Shown: positions 1 through 11,115, counted from the stretch's first letter. The stretch is 64,000 nt of DNA from Macrocystis pyrifera (GCA_031763025.1 JASSKH010000028.1:2722981-2786980); one strand, 5' to 3'. Made by a program: numbers and translations. Notes: generated from the letters alone by a model not told the origin.

Positions 1-806
1 GGGGGGTAGAAGGGTTCACGCAAACAAAAACAAAACTCGACATCCCGAACACCCGGCATATACACTGTCAAGCCTTCTTGTGTGCTACTGACAAAAAAGC
101 GAGCGGCCCCGACGCCTGGCCTCTCTTTCTGTCTCCGCCTCTGCTTCCTGACTCTATGCCACCCTCGTGTCTAACTCGTACGGGGGTCCACAGTTAATGG
201 GACCAATTTTTTTTAGTAAAAATAGGTAAATATAAAGGTTTTTATGTATACCATAGGTCCTATTAACTATGGGCCCCCGTAATATGTATTTCTCCCTCTC
301 TCCTTTTGTCCCGCTCTCTGCTTCACAATGTATATCTCCCTTCTCCCCCCCTATATATGCCTCCCTCTAACTCTCTTGCGCGTCTCCCCGTATTTCAAGC
401 TCCATAAGTTTACCCCAGCCTACTTACCCCTTCCGCACTCCATGCCTCCACGCCTCCAAACACTACTAAACCCAATCGAATCCCCTGTTTTCGATCGATC
501 GACATGCACTGGGTTAAAACAAGGCAACCGTGGAAATCGAGCTACCAAAGCCCCTCTTTTCCGTGCAATCGATCGACACGCACTGGGAAAAAAACAAACC
601 GGGTCGAGGAGCCATGAAAACGAGCAGCAACACGAGGCACAACGCCTCCGAAAACCTCTACGTAACAGCCCTCTAAATCCTCCATCTTCAATCGACACCC
701 ACTGGATTTCAAATAAAAACAAGGTTTCAAGCCTACGAAACGAGCAAACATGAGGCAGGAAGAAGCAACAGCGGCACTGCAAGCGCACGCGACAGGCCTG
801 GCTCAC
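1..806. other. Intron or downstream part of the eIF3L locus; no exon recognised
   Basis: No further eIF3L exon could be read on the minus strand here. The stretch holds a MITE at 179-284 and an imperfect tandem repeat at about 480-740 in which an ATCGATCGACACGCACTGGG-like unit followed by A-rich sequence recurs about three times. Confidence 0.5.
179..284. repeat. MITE family A (~105 bp), copy 1
   Basis: Short palindromic element with ends of the type TACGGGGGTCCA and TATGGGCCCCCGTAATA. The inner part reads AAAATAGGTAAATATA and a TAGGTCCTATTAACTATGG end. The same layout recurs at seven other places in the window. It has no coding capacity and was probably mobilised by another element's transposase. 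A TA target duplication is possible but not certain. Confidence 0.75.
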
Positions 807-2264
807 TTGCAACTCGCAAAACTCTTTGCTGCCGATGGAGCAGACGAACTTCGGCGCGGCCCACGAGAAAAGGTCGCGGAAAGCCGACTCGTCCCCCGAG
901 CTCATCTTCGCCAGCTTTTCCCGGTGGTTGTCCTGCATCTTCGCCTGCATCTGAAACACGCAGAAACAGCACCACCGCGGTTTGTTTTCGACGATTCGAG
1001 GGGGGGGAGGGAGAGAGGGAGAGGGAGAGATGGGTAGGGAGGGGGGGAGGCGAGGTAGGGTGGGTGGGAGGGAGATGAGACACACAACAATAGCACAAGG
1101 GAGGGAGGAACCAATAGACACCAGTATCTGGTATGAATTTCCCGGCAAGATGAAATACCAGCACACGTTGAAACAAGGGGAAAGGAACAGTTGACAGGAA
1201 ACAAAGGCGGCAGAATCCAAGGCAAGCAGAGGGGGAAACACGAGGGAAAATAAGACTATCCTAAGGCCGAAGTGCTGAGAGAGAACGAGCTTCGTTCTAC
1301 AGAACAGCTGCATACCAGTAGCAACGTCATCGCTGGGTGCGATCGACGGATCGGGGGTCCTGAGTTTGGCGGCCGAAGTAACAGACAGGGAAGACATCAT
1401 ACATCACACATCACAAAGGCGGGGCAACAGGGTATAGACACCATACATCATACACATGGAGAGGGAGCGCGCGACCCCTCGACACGCCCCGCAACGCTAC
1501 TACGGTGACAAGCCAGAACGGCCAGATCCTCCTCCTCCTCCTCCTCCTCCTCCTCCTCCTCCATCACACCCGCCTCCTCTACCACCACCACGTCCGCTTT
1601 CTTCTCCACCACTATCACCTCTTCTTTTTCCCACACCACTACCACCTCCTCCCCCCCCCCCTTCCCTTCCCTTCCCCCACCTCCTCCTCCTCCTCCTCCT
1701 CACCACTTCCTTCTCCTCCTCCTTCCCTCCCCCCTCCGCCACCACACCTCCTCCTCCCCTCCTCGTCTCTTCTTCCATCGCCACCACCTTCTCCTCCCCC
1801 CTCTCCTGCTCCCCCCCCCCCCCCCCCCACCTTCTCCTCCCCTCCTCTTCTCTTCTTCCGTCGCCACCACCTCCTTCTCTCTCCCCCCCCTCTCCTGCTC
1901 CCCCACTCGCCCCCACCTCCTTCTCCTCCGCCTTCCTGCCAAGACACATCCCACCCCGCCACGCGCACCTGCTCGTCGATCTTGGCCCCCGGAGCCAGGC
2001 TGGTGGCGATCGCCATGAGCGCCATCATTTTGTCGGCGATCTTGGGAACCTCGTCCTGGTAGCCGGAGCGCTGCAGCTGACCGCTTCGGACAGCGCGCCC
2101 TACGTGCACCAACGCCTGCACATTCAGACACATTTAGACGCGTTGAGACACGTTAAGACACACCAAAATGAAACACAAAAGTAAAACACCAAAGAAAAGA
2201 GGGGGGAGCACACAAAAAAACGAAGGGGTGCTTGTGATGTTGGCAAATCGCCCCCCTGCCCCCC

Positions 2265-2295
<31 letters not shown>

Positions 2296-2635
2296 AAAAA
2301 AAAATGCAACCAAATGGTGGAAGTGTCTCTACTATTTCGGGGGGCCATAGTAAATAGGACCAAATATTGTTAGAAAAAAAAGGTAAATATGTAGTTTTTG
2401 GTGTGTACCGTAGGTCCTATTTACTATGGTCTCCCGTAATAGGAGTAGGAACGGTGCTCTGTCTCGAAAGGGATGCCTGGTCAATGGTCAAACGACCAGA
2501 GGCAATCAACAAATGAGTACTTGTGCAACATTCAGAATTTTTTTGACACGAAAAAACAAAACAAAAAAAAACACAGAGGAGTGCACGCAAAAAACGAAAC
2601 GGGTGCTTGCGATGTTGGCAAATCGCCCCCCGCCC

Positions 2636-2688
<53 letters not shown>

Positions 2689-5600
2689 GAATGAACCTCT
2701 TCTCCCCCCCCCCCCCCTCGTTGAGGATGCGCGCGGCATCCTTGTAGCGCTTGAGCATGAGGAACGCTAGCCCCGCGTGCTGGTGGACGGTGACGAAGGC
2801 CAGCATGTTGGAGGCGAACAGAGCATCCTTATCGGTGATGTCGATCGCCTCGAGCACCTTGATGCCTGCGCCGAGGGCGGTGGAGGGGGGGGGGTGGAGG
2901 TGGGGGTGGGGATGGGGGTGACGGGAGCGGTGAGAGGCGTTTTTGAAAGGGCTTTCGAGCAGCAGAGTTTACGACTTGGCCGAGCTTCGACAAAAGTGGT
3001 TGATCGATCGTCCACCCTACCGAAACTCCTCGCTAGTTCTTGGACAAAATGGTTGACGGTCCACACTAAACTCCCCACTAATTCTTCGACAAAATGGTTG
3101 ATTGATAGTCCGTCCGCACTACCTCCTCATTTACTTTCTTTCCGAGAAATTTCCCAGGCGGCGAAGGCTGTATCACTCTGGGCGTAAATGGAAGCACCGC
3201 TTAGTCTAGATATTACTGTACAAACGGTCCCTATATTTCCGCCCAGAGAGGTACAAGTAACCCTTTTAGTACTGCGCCTTACAGAAACCTAAATCTGATT
3301 ATGATTCCACGTGTTTTTTTTTCCCCCACATCGGGACTTCAGTCCTATAGAGATTAAGGTGACGGAGTTAGCGTTTCGAAACACAACTATATTTTAACAT
3401 TTTTGCCGAAGCTACGCCAAGATGTATACAGCCCTCGTTTCGAGGGTGTGTAGTGGTGGTGGTGGGGGGGGGGGAACGGGGTTGAATGTAGAATGTGGGA
3501 GGGGTTGGGGAAGGGATGGGGAGGGGAGGTGGGAAGGGGTGGGAGGTTTCAAGCGGAAGCGGGTGGGGAGAGGGAGTTCCGTAAGTGTGATAAAGGGGTC
3601 CGCGGGATATCATGCATGGCCGTAGTTGTATGACCATAGACCCTCGCATCCCTACATTGCCGGGACGGAGCACGTCGGGTTTTCACCGACCAGGCAGACG
3701 TTGCTTGTACCAAGCGCGAAGCGCCGTGAGGTGTCCCGCGAGTCGCACGAAGGGTGAGCTGCATCCTACTATGAGCCGCTTGTGAGGCGGACACTCTTAC
3801 ATAAGGATGACAGTTTCATTGCTTTAATTTAATTTTCGGTATCGCCACTTCCAGAGACAGCAACGGGGGTGCCTCATCATAAAACACTACGTGACACGAT
3901 CATTCCCCTTGTCAAGGTTCTCCACCCCGCACAAATGATCCAACTCGACCACCAGCTGAGACCGACCGCTGAAAAAATACAAAACAAAAACGATGCCCTG
4001 GTTGTCTAGCTCAAGTGATGAGGGGCATGTTTTACAGTGTCGTTGCCAACCGACGTCAACCCAACTATTATACCGTAGTACAGTATATAGGGTGGGATGT
4101 ACTCGATAGGAGAGATGCGCTCGACCTCATGCACGGCCGTAGTCGTATGACCATAGCAGTATATAGGGGGGCGGGCGGTATCCGCATATTCACTCACACT
4201 CGTAGTAGTCCCCGAGCAGGCACTGCAGTCGCGACATGCCGACGATGGCGAAGTAGCCGCACATCTGGTGGAGCTGGGAGGGGGCGGCGGGCACCGCTAC
4301 GTTCGACGGCCTCTGCTTCGCCTGCCGCACGTTGCGGTATGTTAGTGGACAAAAAAGAAGAAAAAAAAAAAGGACGAGGTTGAGACAAAAAACGAGAAGG
4401 GGAGAAGAGAAAACAGTCTCGACAAGTTCCGACGGTGGCGAGGCAAGGCAACGCCAGGCAAGGCAAGGCAAGGCAAGGCAAGGCAAGGCAAGGCAAGGCA
4501 AGGCAAGGCAAGGCAAGGCAAGGCAAGGCAAGGCAAGGCAAGGCAAGGCAAGGCAAGGCAAGGCAAGGCAAGGCAAGGCAAAGCAAGGCAAGGAGAGGAA
4601 AGGCAGTCCGAGCCAATTGTCAAGCCAATTGCCAAGCTAAGCCACTCCCATCGAAGACATAGCCAAAACAAATCCAAACCAAGACAAGCCAAGGGCAAAT
4701 CAGTATCAACACTCACATCGAGGAAAGGGACGATGTTGGAGACCTTGATGAGGCCGTGCAGGTAGCCGATCACGTTCTGCACAGCCCACGCGTCCTCCGG
4801 CTCGTCCGAGTCACTCCGGCGCTGCCAAAAAAAAAAAAAAAAAAAAAAAACGTAACAGGAGGAAAGAAACAAAAAACAAACAAGACGACCGTGGATCAGA
4901 TCAAATGCCGCTGAGGTGGGTTGCATCAGTGCCTGTGAGGTGGATCAGACCAATACCGGTCAGATGGGTCGGACCAATGCCGTTAAAATACGTCGGATCG
5001 ACGTCGTTGACGTGGATCGAATCAAATGTCGTTGATGGGGGTTGCACCAGTAACGTTGAGTAGGTGGATTGGATCAATACCGTTGAAGTGGATCGGACCA
5101 AAAGCCGTCGAAGTGCGCCGGATCCGTGCCGTTGGCGTGGATCGGATAAACGTCGTTGCAGTTGATAGCATAAGTGCCGTTGAGGTGGATCGGATACAGT
5201 ACAGTACAGCACAGCACAGCACAGCACAGCACAGCACAGCACAGCACAGCACAGCACAGAGAGCACAGCACAGAGAGCACAGCACAGAGAGCACAGCGAG
5301 CACAGAGAGCACAGCACAGCACAGCACAGCGCAGCACAGCACAGCACAGCGCAGCAGCACAGCACAGCACAGCGCAGCACAGCACAGCACAGCACAGCAG
5401 TACAGTGCAGTACATTCACACAGCATCATGCGTAGCGCACCTGCCCTCTCATCTGGCAGAAGGACTGGAACTGGTACACGAACTCGTGCACGAGGTCGAA
5501 CGCCCAGCCCTCGGTGATGACAAAGTTAGTGTCGCTGCAATCGAGGAGCGCGTCGAACAGCCGGCAGTAGTTCTCCCACGACGCCAGGTAGTCCTCCTTC

Positions 5601-6684
5601 TGGGCCTGTCAAACGATTGAGGCATTCATATCGAGATTAATAAGCCTTGTGGGACTCCATTATAGTTTGACGATAGTACTCGTACATACCAGGTGTATAC
5701 GTGACTGCTAGATAAAATGCTGGGAAACTTCTACTGGAGGGAACCGGTCGGATGTTTACCTCCATTTCAGAGGGGCAATCTCTTCGGACATTTAGCTTGG
5801 TTTTAGTGGGAGCACTATCGGATAACACAATAATTTCCAAATTAGAGCCCCAAGTGGTGCCCAGCGGTAGAAACATGCGAAAACGAAAATGACGTTTAGG
5901 ACACACGAAGCAGCCCGGGATGTTTGTACACGGGATAGCCAATTGATGCGGCCGAAGTGCATCGGAAGGAGATGCACAACAGGCCCGTAGAACATTCATG
6001 ATGTTTGTACCGCGGCAGGCATTTCTTGTTGTTGAGGTCGCTACACTACAATCAAGTTCCAAAAACGTTGGTCTAGTGTTAGTTTAAAATCTTGATATTT
6101 GGCGTCGTCCATGTCGTCATTGCCAAATATCTTACGAAAAAATTTGGTGTCGTCACCACTTCCCCCCCGCCTCCCCCCGTATGATTTTATTACGGAGGAC
6201 CATGGTAAATAGGACCTACGGTGTACACGAAAACCTATATATTTACCTATTTTTGCTAACAATACTTGGTGCCATTTACTATGGTCCCCCGGTAATAGCA
6301 CCTTGTCGGATGCCCCCCTCCCCCTCCTCCCCCCTCTCCCCCCCCCCCATCCCTCCCACCGCAACGCCTCAACGCGCAGCGCATGTTGAAACCCTCACAA
6401 TGGTAGTGGCGAAGAGGTGCCGGTTGCGGAGCTCTCGGTAGAAGCAGAGGAACAACTCGTCATTGCTGCATTGGTTCTGGATAACCTCCGCCTCCGGCCA
6501 GGTGCTCCCCTTGAAGTAGGCGTCTGTCAACTTCTTGAACTCGGAGTTGTACAGCGGCTCCAGCTCGTGAACCCTCTTGGCCCTTCGCATGGAGTCGTGC
6601 AAGTCAAACACGAAGTCCTTCACGGTTTCCGGCAGGAGGAAATCCAACGACTGGGTTTCCTCCCGGTTCGCTGGGATGGACGGC
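807..6684 (-). CDS. EIF3L: Eukaryotic translation initiation factor 3 subunit L (eIF3L), partial, 7 exons
   Basis: eIF3L is a PCI-domain subunit of the eIF3 complex, which acts in the cytosol and helps load mRNA and initiator tRNA on the 40S ribosome. Exons read on the minus strand: 6684-6399, 5605-5441, 4821-4717, 4321-4198, 2865-about 2717, 2115-1969 and 950-807. Codon phases join without a break. Family-typical stretches appear in order: WPEAEVIQNQ with FYRELRNRH, FDLVHEFVYQFQSFCQMRG, NVIGYLHGLIKVSNI, GYFAIVGMSRLQCLLGDYY, GLAFLMLKRYKDA, KIADKMMALMAIA, and FRDLFSWAAPKF. About 315 residues are visible; the family is usually 500-560. The last ~120 residues (end of the PCI domain) should lie left of base 807 and outside the window. 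The first exon, which must end in phase 2, was not found. The exon near 2717 lacks a GT donor because a run of G on the coding strand follows. Family assignment is confident; exact borders less so. Confidence 0.88.
1527..1950. repeat. Homopyrimidine/homopurine tract in eIF3L intron
   Basis: About 420 bases of almost pure C and T (with a few A) on the plus strand, built from CTC/CTT/CCA units. It lies between the eIF3L exons at 2115-1969 and 950-807, so the primary transcript would be a long polypurine stretch. Any open frame through it is low-complexity and not a gene. Confidence 0.8.
2332..2442. repeat. MITE family A, copy 2
   Basis: Ends in GGGGGGCCATAGTAAATAGG and CCTATTTACTATGGTCTCCC, inside an intron of eIF3L. 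Internal AAATATTGTTAG and GTGTACCGTAGG are shared with the copies at 34.7 and 36.1 kb. Confidence 0.75.
2637..2686. repeat. Poly(C) run (~50 bases)
   Basis: Homopolymer C run inside an eIF3L intron, with a further 13-base C run at about 2705-2717. The latter abuts the exon end after the conserved YKDAARILNE and probably hides the splice donor. Confidence 0.85.
2965..3110. repeat. Imperfect tandem repeat, ~50 bp unit
   Basis: TTCGACAAAATGGTTGA-like units recur about three times, separated by GTCCACCCTACC-like spacers. A related stretch (CAGCTTCGACAAAATGGTTG) occurs at 36.65 kb. It lies in an eIF3L intron. Confidence 0.6.
3597..3880 (-). repeat. Poly(C)-associated dispersed repeat (family P), copy 1
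   Basis: Inverted copy of a ~300 bp repeat found about seven times in the window. Shared landmarks are CATGCATGGCCGTAGT, GACGGAGCACGTCGGGTTTT, AAGCGCGAAGCGCCGTGAGG, AAGGGTGAGCTGCATCCTAC and, at the far end, CACTTCCAGAGACAGCAACG. A short fragment of the same family is at 4,118-4,168. It lies in an eIF3L intron. No coding region or RNA polymerase III box is evident. Confidence 0.75.
4441..4595. repeat. Pentanucleotide microsatellite (AAGGC)n
   Basis: About 28 near-perfect copies of the 5-base unit AAGGC lie in the intron between the eIF3L exons at 4821-4717 and 4321-4198. A pentanucleotide tandem in all frames gives artefactual proteins, such as KARQG repeats, which are not genes. Confidence 0.95.
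5196..5410. repeat. Pentanucleotide microsatellite (CAGCA)n with GAGAGCA variants
   Basis: About 40 units of ACAGC/CAGCA with interspersed AGAGAGCACAGC interruptions. It ends only ~30 bases from the donor of the eIF3L exon 5605-5441. This is a second, different pentamer array in a neighbouring intron of the same gene. Confidence 0.95.
6188..6297. repeat. MITE family A, copy 3 (inverted)
   Basis: TATTACGGAGGACCATGGTA at one end and TACTATGGTCCCCCGGTAAT at the other, in opposite orientation to copies 1 and 2. It lies in the eIF3L intron between exons 6399 and 5605. Confidence 0.8.
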
Positions 6685-6741
6685 CTGGGAGCGGGGGGAC
6701 GCGAGGGAAGGAGGGAGGGGGCCGAAAAGGGTTTTATCTAC

Positions 6742-6832
6742 TTGAAAAAATTTAAAAAAATTTAAAAAATTAAAAAATTAAAAAATTAAAATTAAAAAAA
6801 AAATTAAAATTTAAAAAAGCTGCGAGATCAAA
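6742..6832. repeat. AT-rich low-complexity tract
   Basis: About 90 bases of A-rich units such as TTTAAAAAATTAAAAAATTA lie just upstream of the first recognised eIF3L exon. This is conspicuous against the GC-rich surroundings. Confidence 0.8.
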
Positions 6833-7039
6833 AATTTCCCCAATGCCCATACTTGCAAGCTTGGTGTTCATTCAAGTCCACTGCCTGTTCCAAGAAGATG
6901 AGGGTTGGTGCAATGCGGAATGTTAAGACCGATGTCAGAGCGAGCTCCCGCGAAAGGTGCCGCGGCTAACACGGCCGTGGCAACGGTGATTGACTGTTCA
7001 CGGTAGCGACTGCGGTAACGACGTCGATGGCAACAGCGG

Positions 7040-7460
7040 TGGTGGTATTGACAGCGATAACGATATCGAAAACGGTTACGGTATCGATAACGATATCGAC
7101 AACGACAGCAATAACGACAGCAAAAACGATATCGATCACGATGTCGATAACGGTTACGGTATCGACAGCGATATCGACAACGGTTACGGTATCGATAACG
7201 ACAGCGACAACGACTGCGATAAATGATATCCACAACGATGTCAGTAACGGCAACGGTATCGATTCGATAACGGTTATGGTATCGATAACGATATCGGTAA
7301 CGGCTACGGTATATCGATAACGACAGCGATAACGACCACGATAGGAGGACACCGACACAGCGACAACGATACCAATAACATCATAGCGACGGCGCGACGA
7401 TAGCGGTGACGGTACCGATGACGACAGCAGTATCGGTAACGGTACCGATGTCCAAAACGG
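7040..7460. repeat. Degenerate tandem array of CGATAACG/GGTATCGA units
   Basis: Six-base-phased units (CGATAACGGTATCGACAACG and variants) repeat for more than 300 bases. Related sequence returns at 7,600-7,690 and 8,000-8,220. Frames through it are repeats of Asp-Asn-Asp or Thr-Val-Ser and are not convincing genes. Confidence 0.85.
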
Positions 7461-7727
7461 TCGCGACATAAAACACGATGGCGAAAGCGACAACGATTTG
7501 GCTTTAGCGGAAACACAACGAAGGACGACACCCGCCACGACAATAACCACAACAAAACAACCGCCTTGTTCCCATCGCTCCGCGGACGGAGGTGCTCGTC
7601 GGGGGGTGGCGATAACGATAACGATGGTGACAATTCAAACGATAATGATAATAACAACGACATACCGGTAGCGGAGGCGAAAATTACAACGATACAGGTA
7701 AGGACCGGACAGCCATAACGAAGGAGA

Positions 7728-7995
7728 CCATCTGCCGGAAGTGCACGAAACGCGTCATGTTGGACAACTTTCACTCCCACACCCTTCGCCCCTTTCTTTG
7801 CGTGCTCCTGCTGGAACAAGGCGCGGCGTCCCAAGCTGGACTGCCCGTGTTTTATTGAGAGTACTATTCAGGACACGGGCAGTTCGGCTTACCGCAGAGT
7901 GCCACGACTTTTTTCAGCACGGACAGCAGAGGGGGGAAAAGTGTGGGAGTGGAAGGTGTTCGACATGCCGCGTTCCTTGCGCTTGCGGCAGGCCG
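7728..7995. repeat. Large imperfect inverted repeat (arms ~125 bp)
   Basis: The left arm (about 7,728-7,860) and the reverse complement of the right arm (about 7,995-7,870) share TGCCGGAAG/TGCCGCAAG, CTTTCACTCCCACAC/CCTTCCACTCCCACAC and a CTGCCCGTGT motif. The centre is near 7,866 at GAGAGTACTATTC. Both arms are embedded in CGATAACG-type arrays. No gene is recognised. Confidence 0.6.
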
Positions 7996-8649
7996 TCTTC
8001 TATCGACAACGAGAACGATGGACAGCGATAACAACAACGATATCGATAAATCATAGTCGTGGCGACAGATATAGCTATATATCATCGTAATGGCATAGCA
8101 TATCGATGGCGACAACGATGAATCACAATCGTACAAGACAAGAGACAGCGATACGACGATACCGACACAAGTGTAGATACAGCGATATGACGACAGCGAT
8201 ACGACGAGAGAGCAACACTGACAAGAACAAGACCAAGAACCGCTTGCGTTCCCACCGCCTTGTGAACCAAGTTGCTCGTGAGCAGTCACAGGGGAAGGAG
8301 CGTGCCGTGCCACTGAAGGAAGCAGGACAAGGCCCCGAAAAAAAAACTCTTTTCGCAAAAAAAAAAAAACAAAGCGCGCACCGGCAACCATCGCCCGAAA
8401 ATATGGTTACCACCTGTGCTAAAGGTCGCAGGGGTTAGGCCTCGGGCCTCGGCAGCGTCACAGAGTCAACGAAGCCTTATCGCTAGAGCTGTGCGTTTCA
8501 AAAACTGCGATAAGGCATGCTTTCACGGCTACTTTATTCGTTGGGTGGCGAAAGTAAGCCAACCGACTGATTTTAGTCTATTTTTAGAAAAGAATAACAC
8601 ACGCACGATTGGAGCCACAAGCATGTCTCACGTCAGATACAAAGCGTGC

Positions 8650-9245
8650 AGAATGTGGAACACAGGGTCGGAGATACCTATCGTAGATCTCGTAACACGC
8701 ACGCGCGAAGGACACGTCACCAGTCAAGCAATATCAAATGTCGGGTCACGAGCGGTCTCACGTCATTGACGGTGATGACCCGTCCCCGAGAGATAACTAT
8801 CGGGGGATTATTCCGCCGCAAGACTCTGGGGGGGACCTAAGTCCTCCCCACCGAGTCAGACTAGGTCTAGCATCTCCTTGCTGTACGTATATCAACGAAG
8901 AAATCTGCTCGGTTTACGTCGGCCGTAACGATGGCTACAAGAGACCCTCGCCTCGCGACCTCACCACGGCGACTTCTCCGCGACTTCTACACTTCGACGT
9001 CTCCGCGACTACATCGGTACTAACGACCAGCACAGGATCTACATTGGTCACCACCGTGGGATTCGAACCCACGAGTACGAACACATGACGACCTGTAGCT
9101 ATTTCCCCGGGACGGGTCAACACCGTCGATGACGTGAGACCGCTCGTGACCCGAGATTTGATTTTGCTTGACCGGTGACGTGTCCTTCGTGCGTGCGTGT
9201 TACGAGATCTGCGATAGGTATCTCCGACCCTGTCTTCCACAACAA
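8650..9245. repeat. Inverted-repeat element with ~145 bp arms and an internal tRNA 3'-end-like sequence
   Basis: The left arm (about 8,652-8,800) reads GGTCGGAGATACCTATCG ... GGGTCACGAGCGGTCTCACG ... GATGACCCGTCCC. The right arm (about 9,097-9,242) is its reverse complement. Between them, 9,045-9,073 is the complement of a tRNA 3' end: CCA, a discriminator base, seven acceptor bases, and a T-arm with loop TTCGAAT. A complete tRNA cloverleaf is not present. Confidence 0.7.
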
Positions 9246-9329
9246 CGAATGTTAGTACCTGTTATACCTATGTTACCAGGTACCAAGAAATAAATACGTA
9301 CCCAACTAATAACTAAATCGGCGACATTC

Positions 9330-9880
9330 TGCCAACATCCCTACATAATAATCATGGAACCTACCTAGCCAACTAACAATAGTGGGCGAGTTACAGTCAG
9401 ACAATTCACAGCCCCATATACTAATCATGGAACCTATCTACAGTAGCCAAATAACAGCTGGCCGTCGACTTGCAGGCAGACAATCACAGCCCTACCCTAC
9501 ATACTAATCATGGAACCTACCTATCCAACTAACAACTACCTGGTAGTCGGTGACTGATAGTCCGCCAAATCACGGCCCTACATGCTTATCATAGAACCTA
9601 ACTAGCCCAACTATTGAATAGTCGGCGACATATAGTCTGCCAACTCATAGCCCTATCCACTCATCATCCAACCCACCCAGCCAACTTACAACTAGTCGGC
9701 GACCTATATAGTCAGCCAACTCACAGTCCCATATGCTAAGCGTGGACCCTACCTAGCCAACTAGTCAGCCAACTCACAGTCCCATATACTAATCATGGAC
9801 CCTACCCAGCCAACCAAATATCTAGTCGGCGACTTGATAGTCACCTAACTCATAGCCCTACTGCTAGTCACTGAAAATCA
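9330..9880. repeat. Minisatellite, ~80-90 bp unit, about 7 copies
   Basis: Unit landmarks are ACTAATCATGGAACCTACCT, AGCCAACTAACAACTAGTCG, GCGACTTATAGTCAGCC and AACTCACAGCCCTA. The copies are diverged and vary in length, so this is an old tandem array. No open frame of note runs through it. Confidence 0.8.
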
Positions 9881-9899
9881 CGGTGGCACGGGTGGTCGG

Positions 9900-10562
9900 T
9901 GGTGCAGACAGACAAAGCGCTGCTTGAGCGCACGCGCGAAACCGTGAGGGGGGAAAAAAAAACGCCCAGACAGCTTATAGTAGCATAGACTTCATAGCTC
10001 AAAGATGCTACACTAGAATATACATAAAAAATGATGCATCTGGTAAAATCAACAAGCGGGGCAAGTTGAAGCCCTTTGAGCACTTCATCTACTATTAATC
10101 GTGGAGTTATATTTATACCCAAAGTAAGTGCGGTGAGCAGTGGCCTGCCAGAGCGAAAACAGGTCGTGACGCCACTTACAGTAGCAGCTGCAATAGCTAC
10201 GTTACCCACAGCGAGACCCTTGCGCGGCGGCACTCGCGGGACGAGAACACAAAAAAAAAAATACTCACGTCCACTTCCCTCCTCCTCCGCCGCCGCCGCT
10301 GCCGCCACCCCCTCCGCCGTAACCGTCATCGCCATAGTCCGACATCTTTGCCTGGCCAGCGCCGAAACGGAAAGATAGCACCAAATAGCAAAAAAAATGA
10401 GCGTCCTGCAGTCAATCAAATACGTAGCAGTAGTAACATTACCATAGCGCGTACAGTCAGAATTGAGGACGCTTTTAGAACCTTCACCCCCGTTTCGGGT
10501 ACAAACTGCTCGGAATTAAAGTAGAACGCGATATGTGTCCAAGGACAGTGTGGAAGTATAAG
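9900..10562. other. No gene recognised
   Basis: A short CCGCCGCCGCTGCC-rich stretch near 10,280-10,325 gives an Ala-rich frame on both strands. Nothing resembles a known protein. Confidence 0.4.
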
Positions 10563-10759
10563 GGGTCATAACCAGGGCTGTTCATGGGTCATGACCTGGG
10601 TCGGGTCAGTAGGTCTTCAAAAACTTACGGGTCGGGTCGGGTCGGGAGGTACTCGAAATCTCACGGGTCGAGTCGAGTCAAGCCGGGTCGGGTTAGGTGA
10701 CCCCATCCGACCCGACCGGCAAGTTTTGACCCCACCCGTTCACCGCCCTGGTTATGATC
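10563..10759. repeat. MITE family H (~195 bp), GGGTCGGGTC-rich
   Basis: Ends in GGTCATAACCAGGGCTGTTC and CCGCCCTGGTTATGATCC, which are inverted repeats. The inside is built of CGGGTCGGGTCGGG units and their complement CATCCGACCCGACC. The CAGGG start recalls hAT-type ends, but no clear 8 bp direct target duplication is visible. Confidence 0.6.
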
Positions 10760-10959
10760 CCGTTCGGGACCTAGGTATATCGACCTCAAACGCGACAAGC
10801 GCGGTATTTTCAACCTTCCAGGAAGAACATGCAACAGCAGCAGCAACAGCAGGAACAACAGCAGTGCAAGCATCACCATGCTTGCTGCGTGCCCTACACC
10901 TCCTTCCGTTTGCTATTGCACCGCAGCCTACCCCATCAACTCGGGTTGCTTCGTGTGGC

Positions 10960-11115
10960 CGACGCAGCAATGGTATTTCCATAGTGCTGGTTGCCCGCTA
11001 TATGTAGTGCCTGTGGAATGGCTTGGCGCAGACAGATGGGATTACAGTAGCCACTGTGGCAGTGTGCGGAGTATATAGTGCCGGTATTGTTGACTGGCGC
11101 ATATATTACCGGCAC
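10960..11115. repeat. Dispersed repeat shared with 49.4 kb
   Basis: TATAGTGCCGGTATTGTTG, GGAATGGCTTGGCGCAGACA and GGGATTACAGTAGCCA recur almost unchanged at 49,410-49,570. The reverse-strand frame is similar in both copies, but it is short and has no start context that makes it a gene. Confidence 0.65.

Noticed and set aside
1448-2131. Several Glu/Gly-rich reverse frames and Pro-rich forward frames
   Set aside because: They come from the homopyrimidine tract in an eIF3L intron; only the segment 1969-2115 matches eIF3L.
9045-9100. Complete tRNA gene on the minus strand
   Set aside because: Only the acceptor 3' strand and T-arm are present; no anticodon arm or 5' acceptor strand can be folded.
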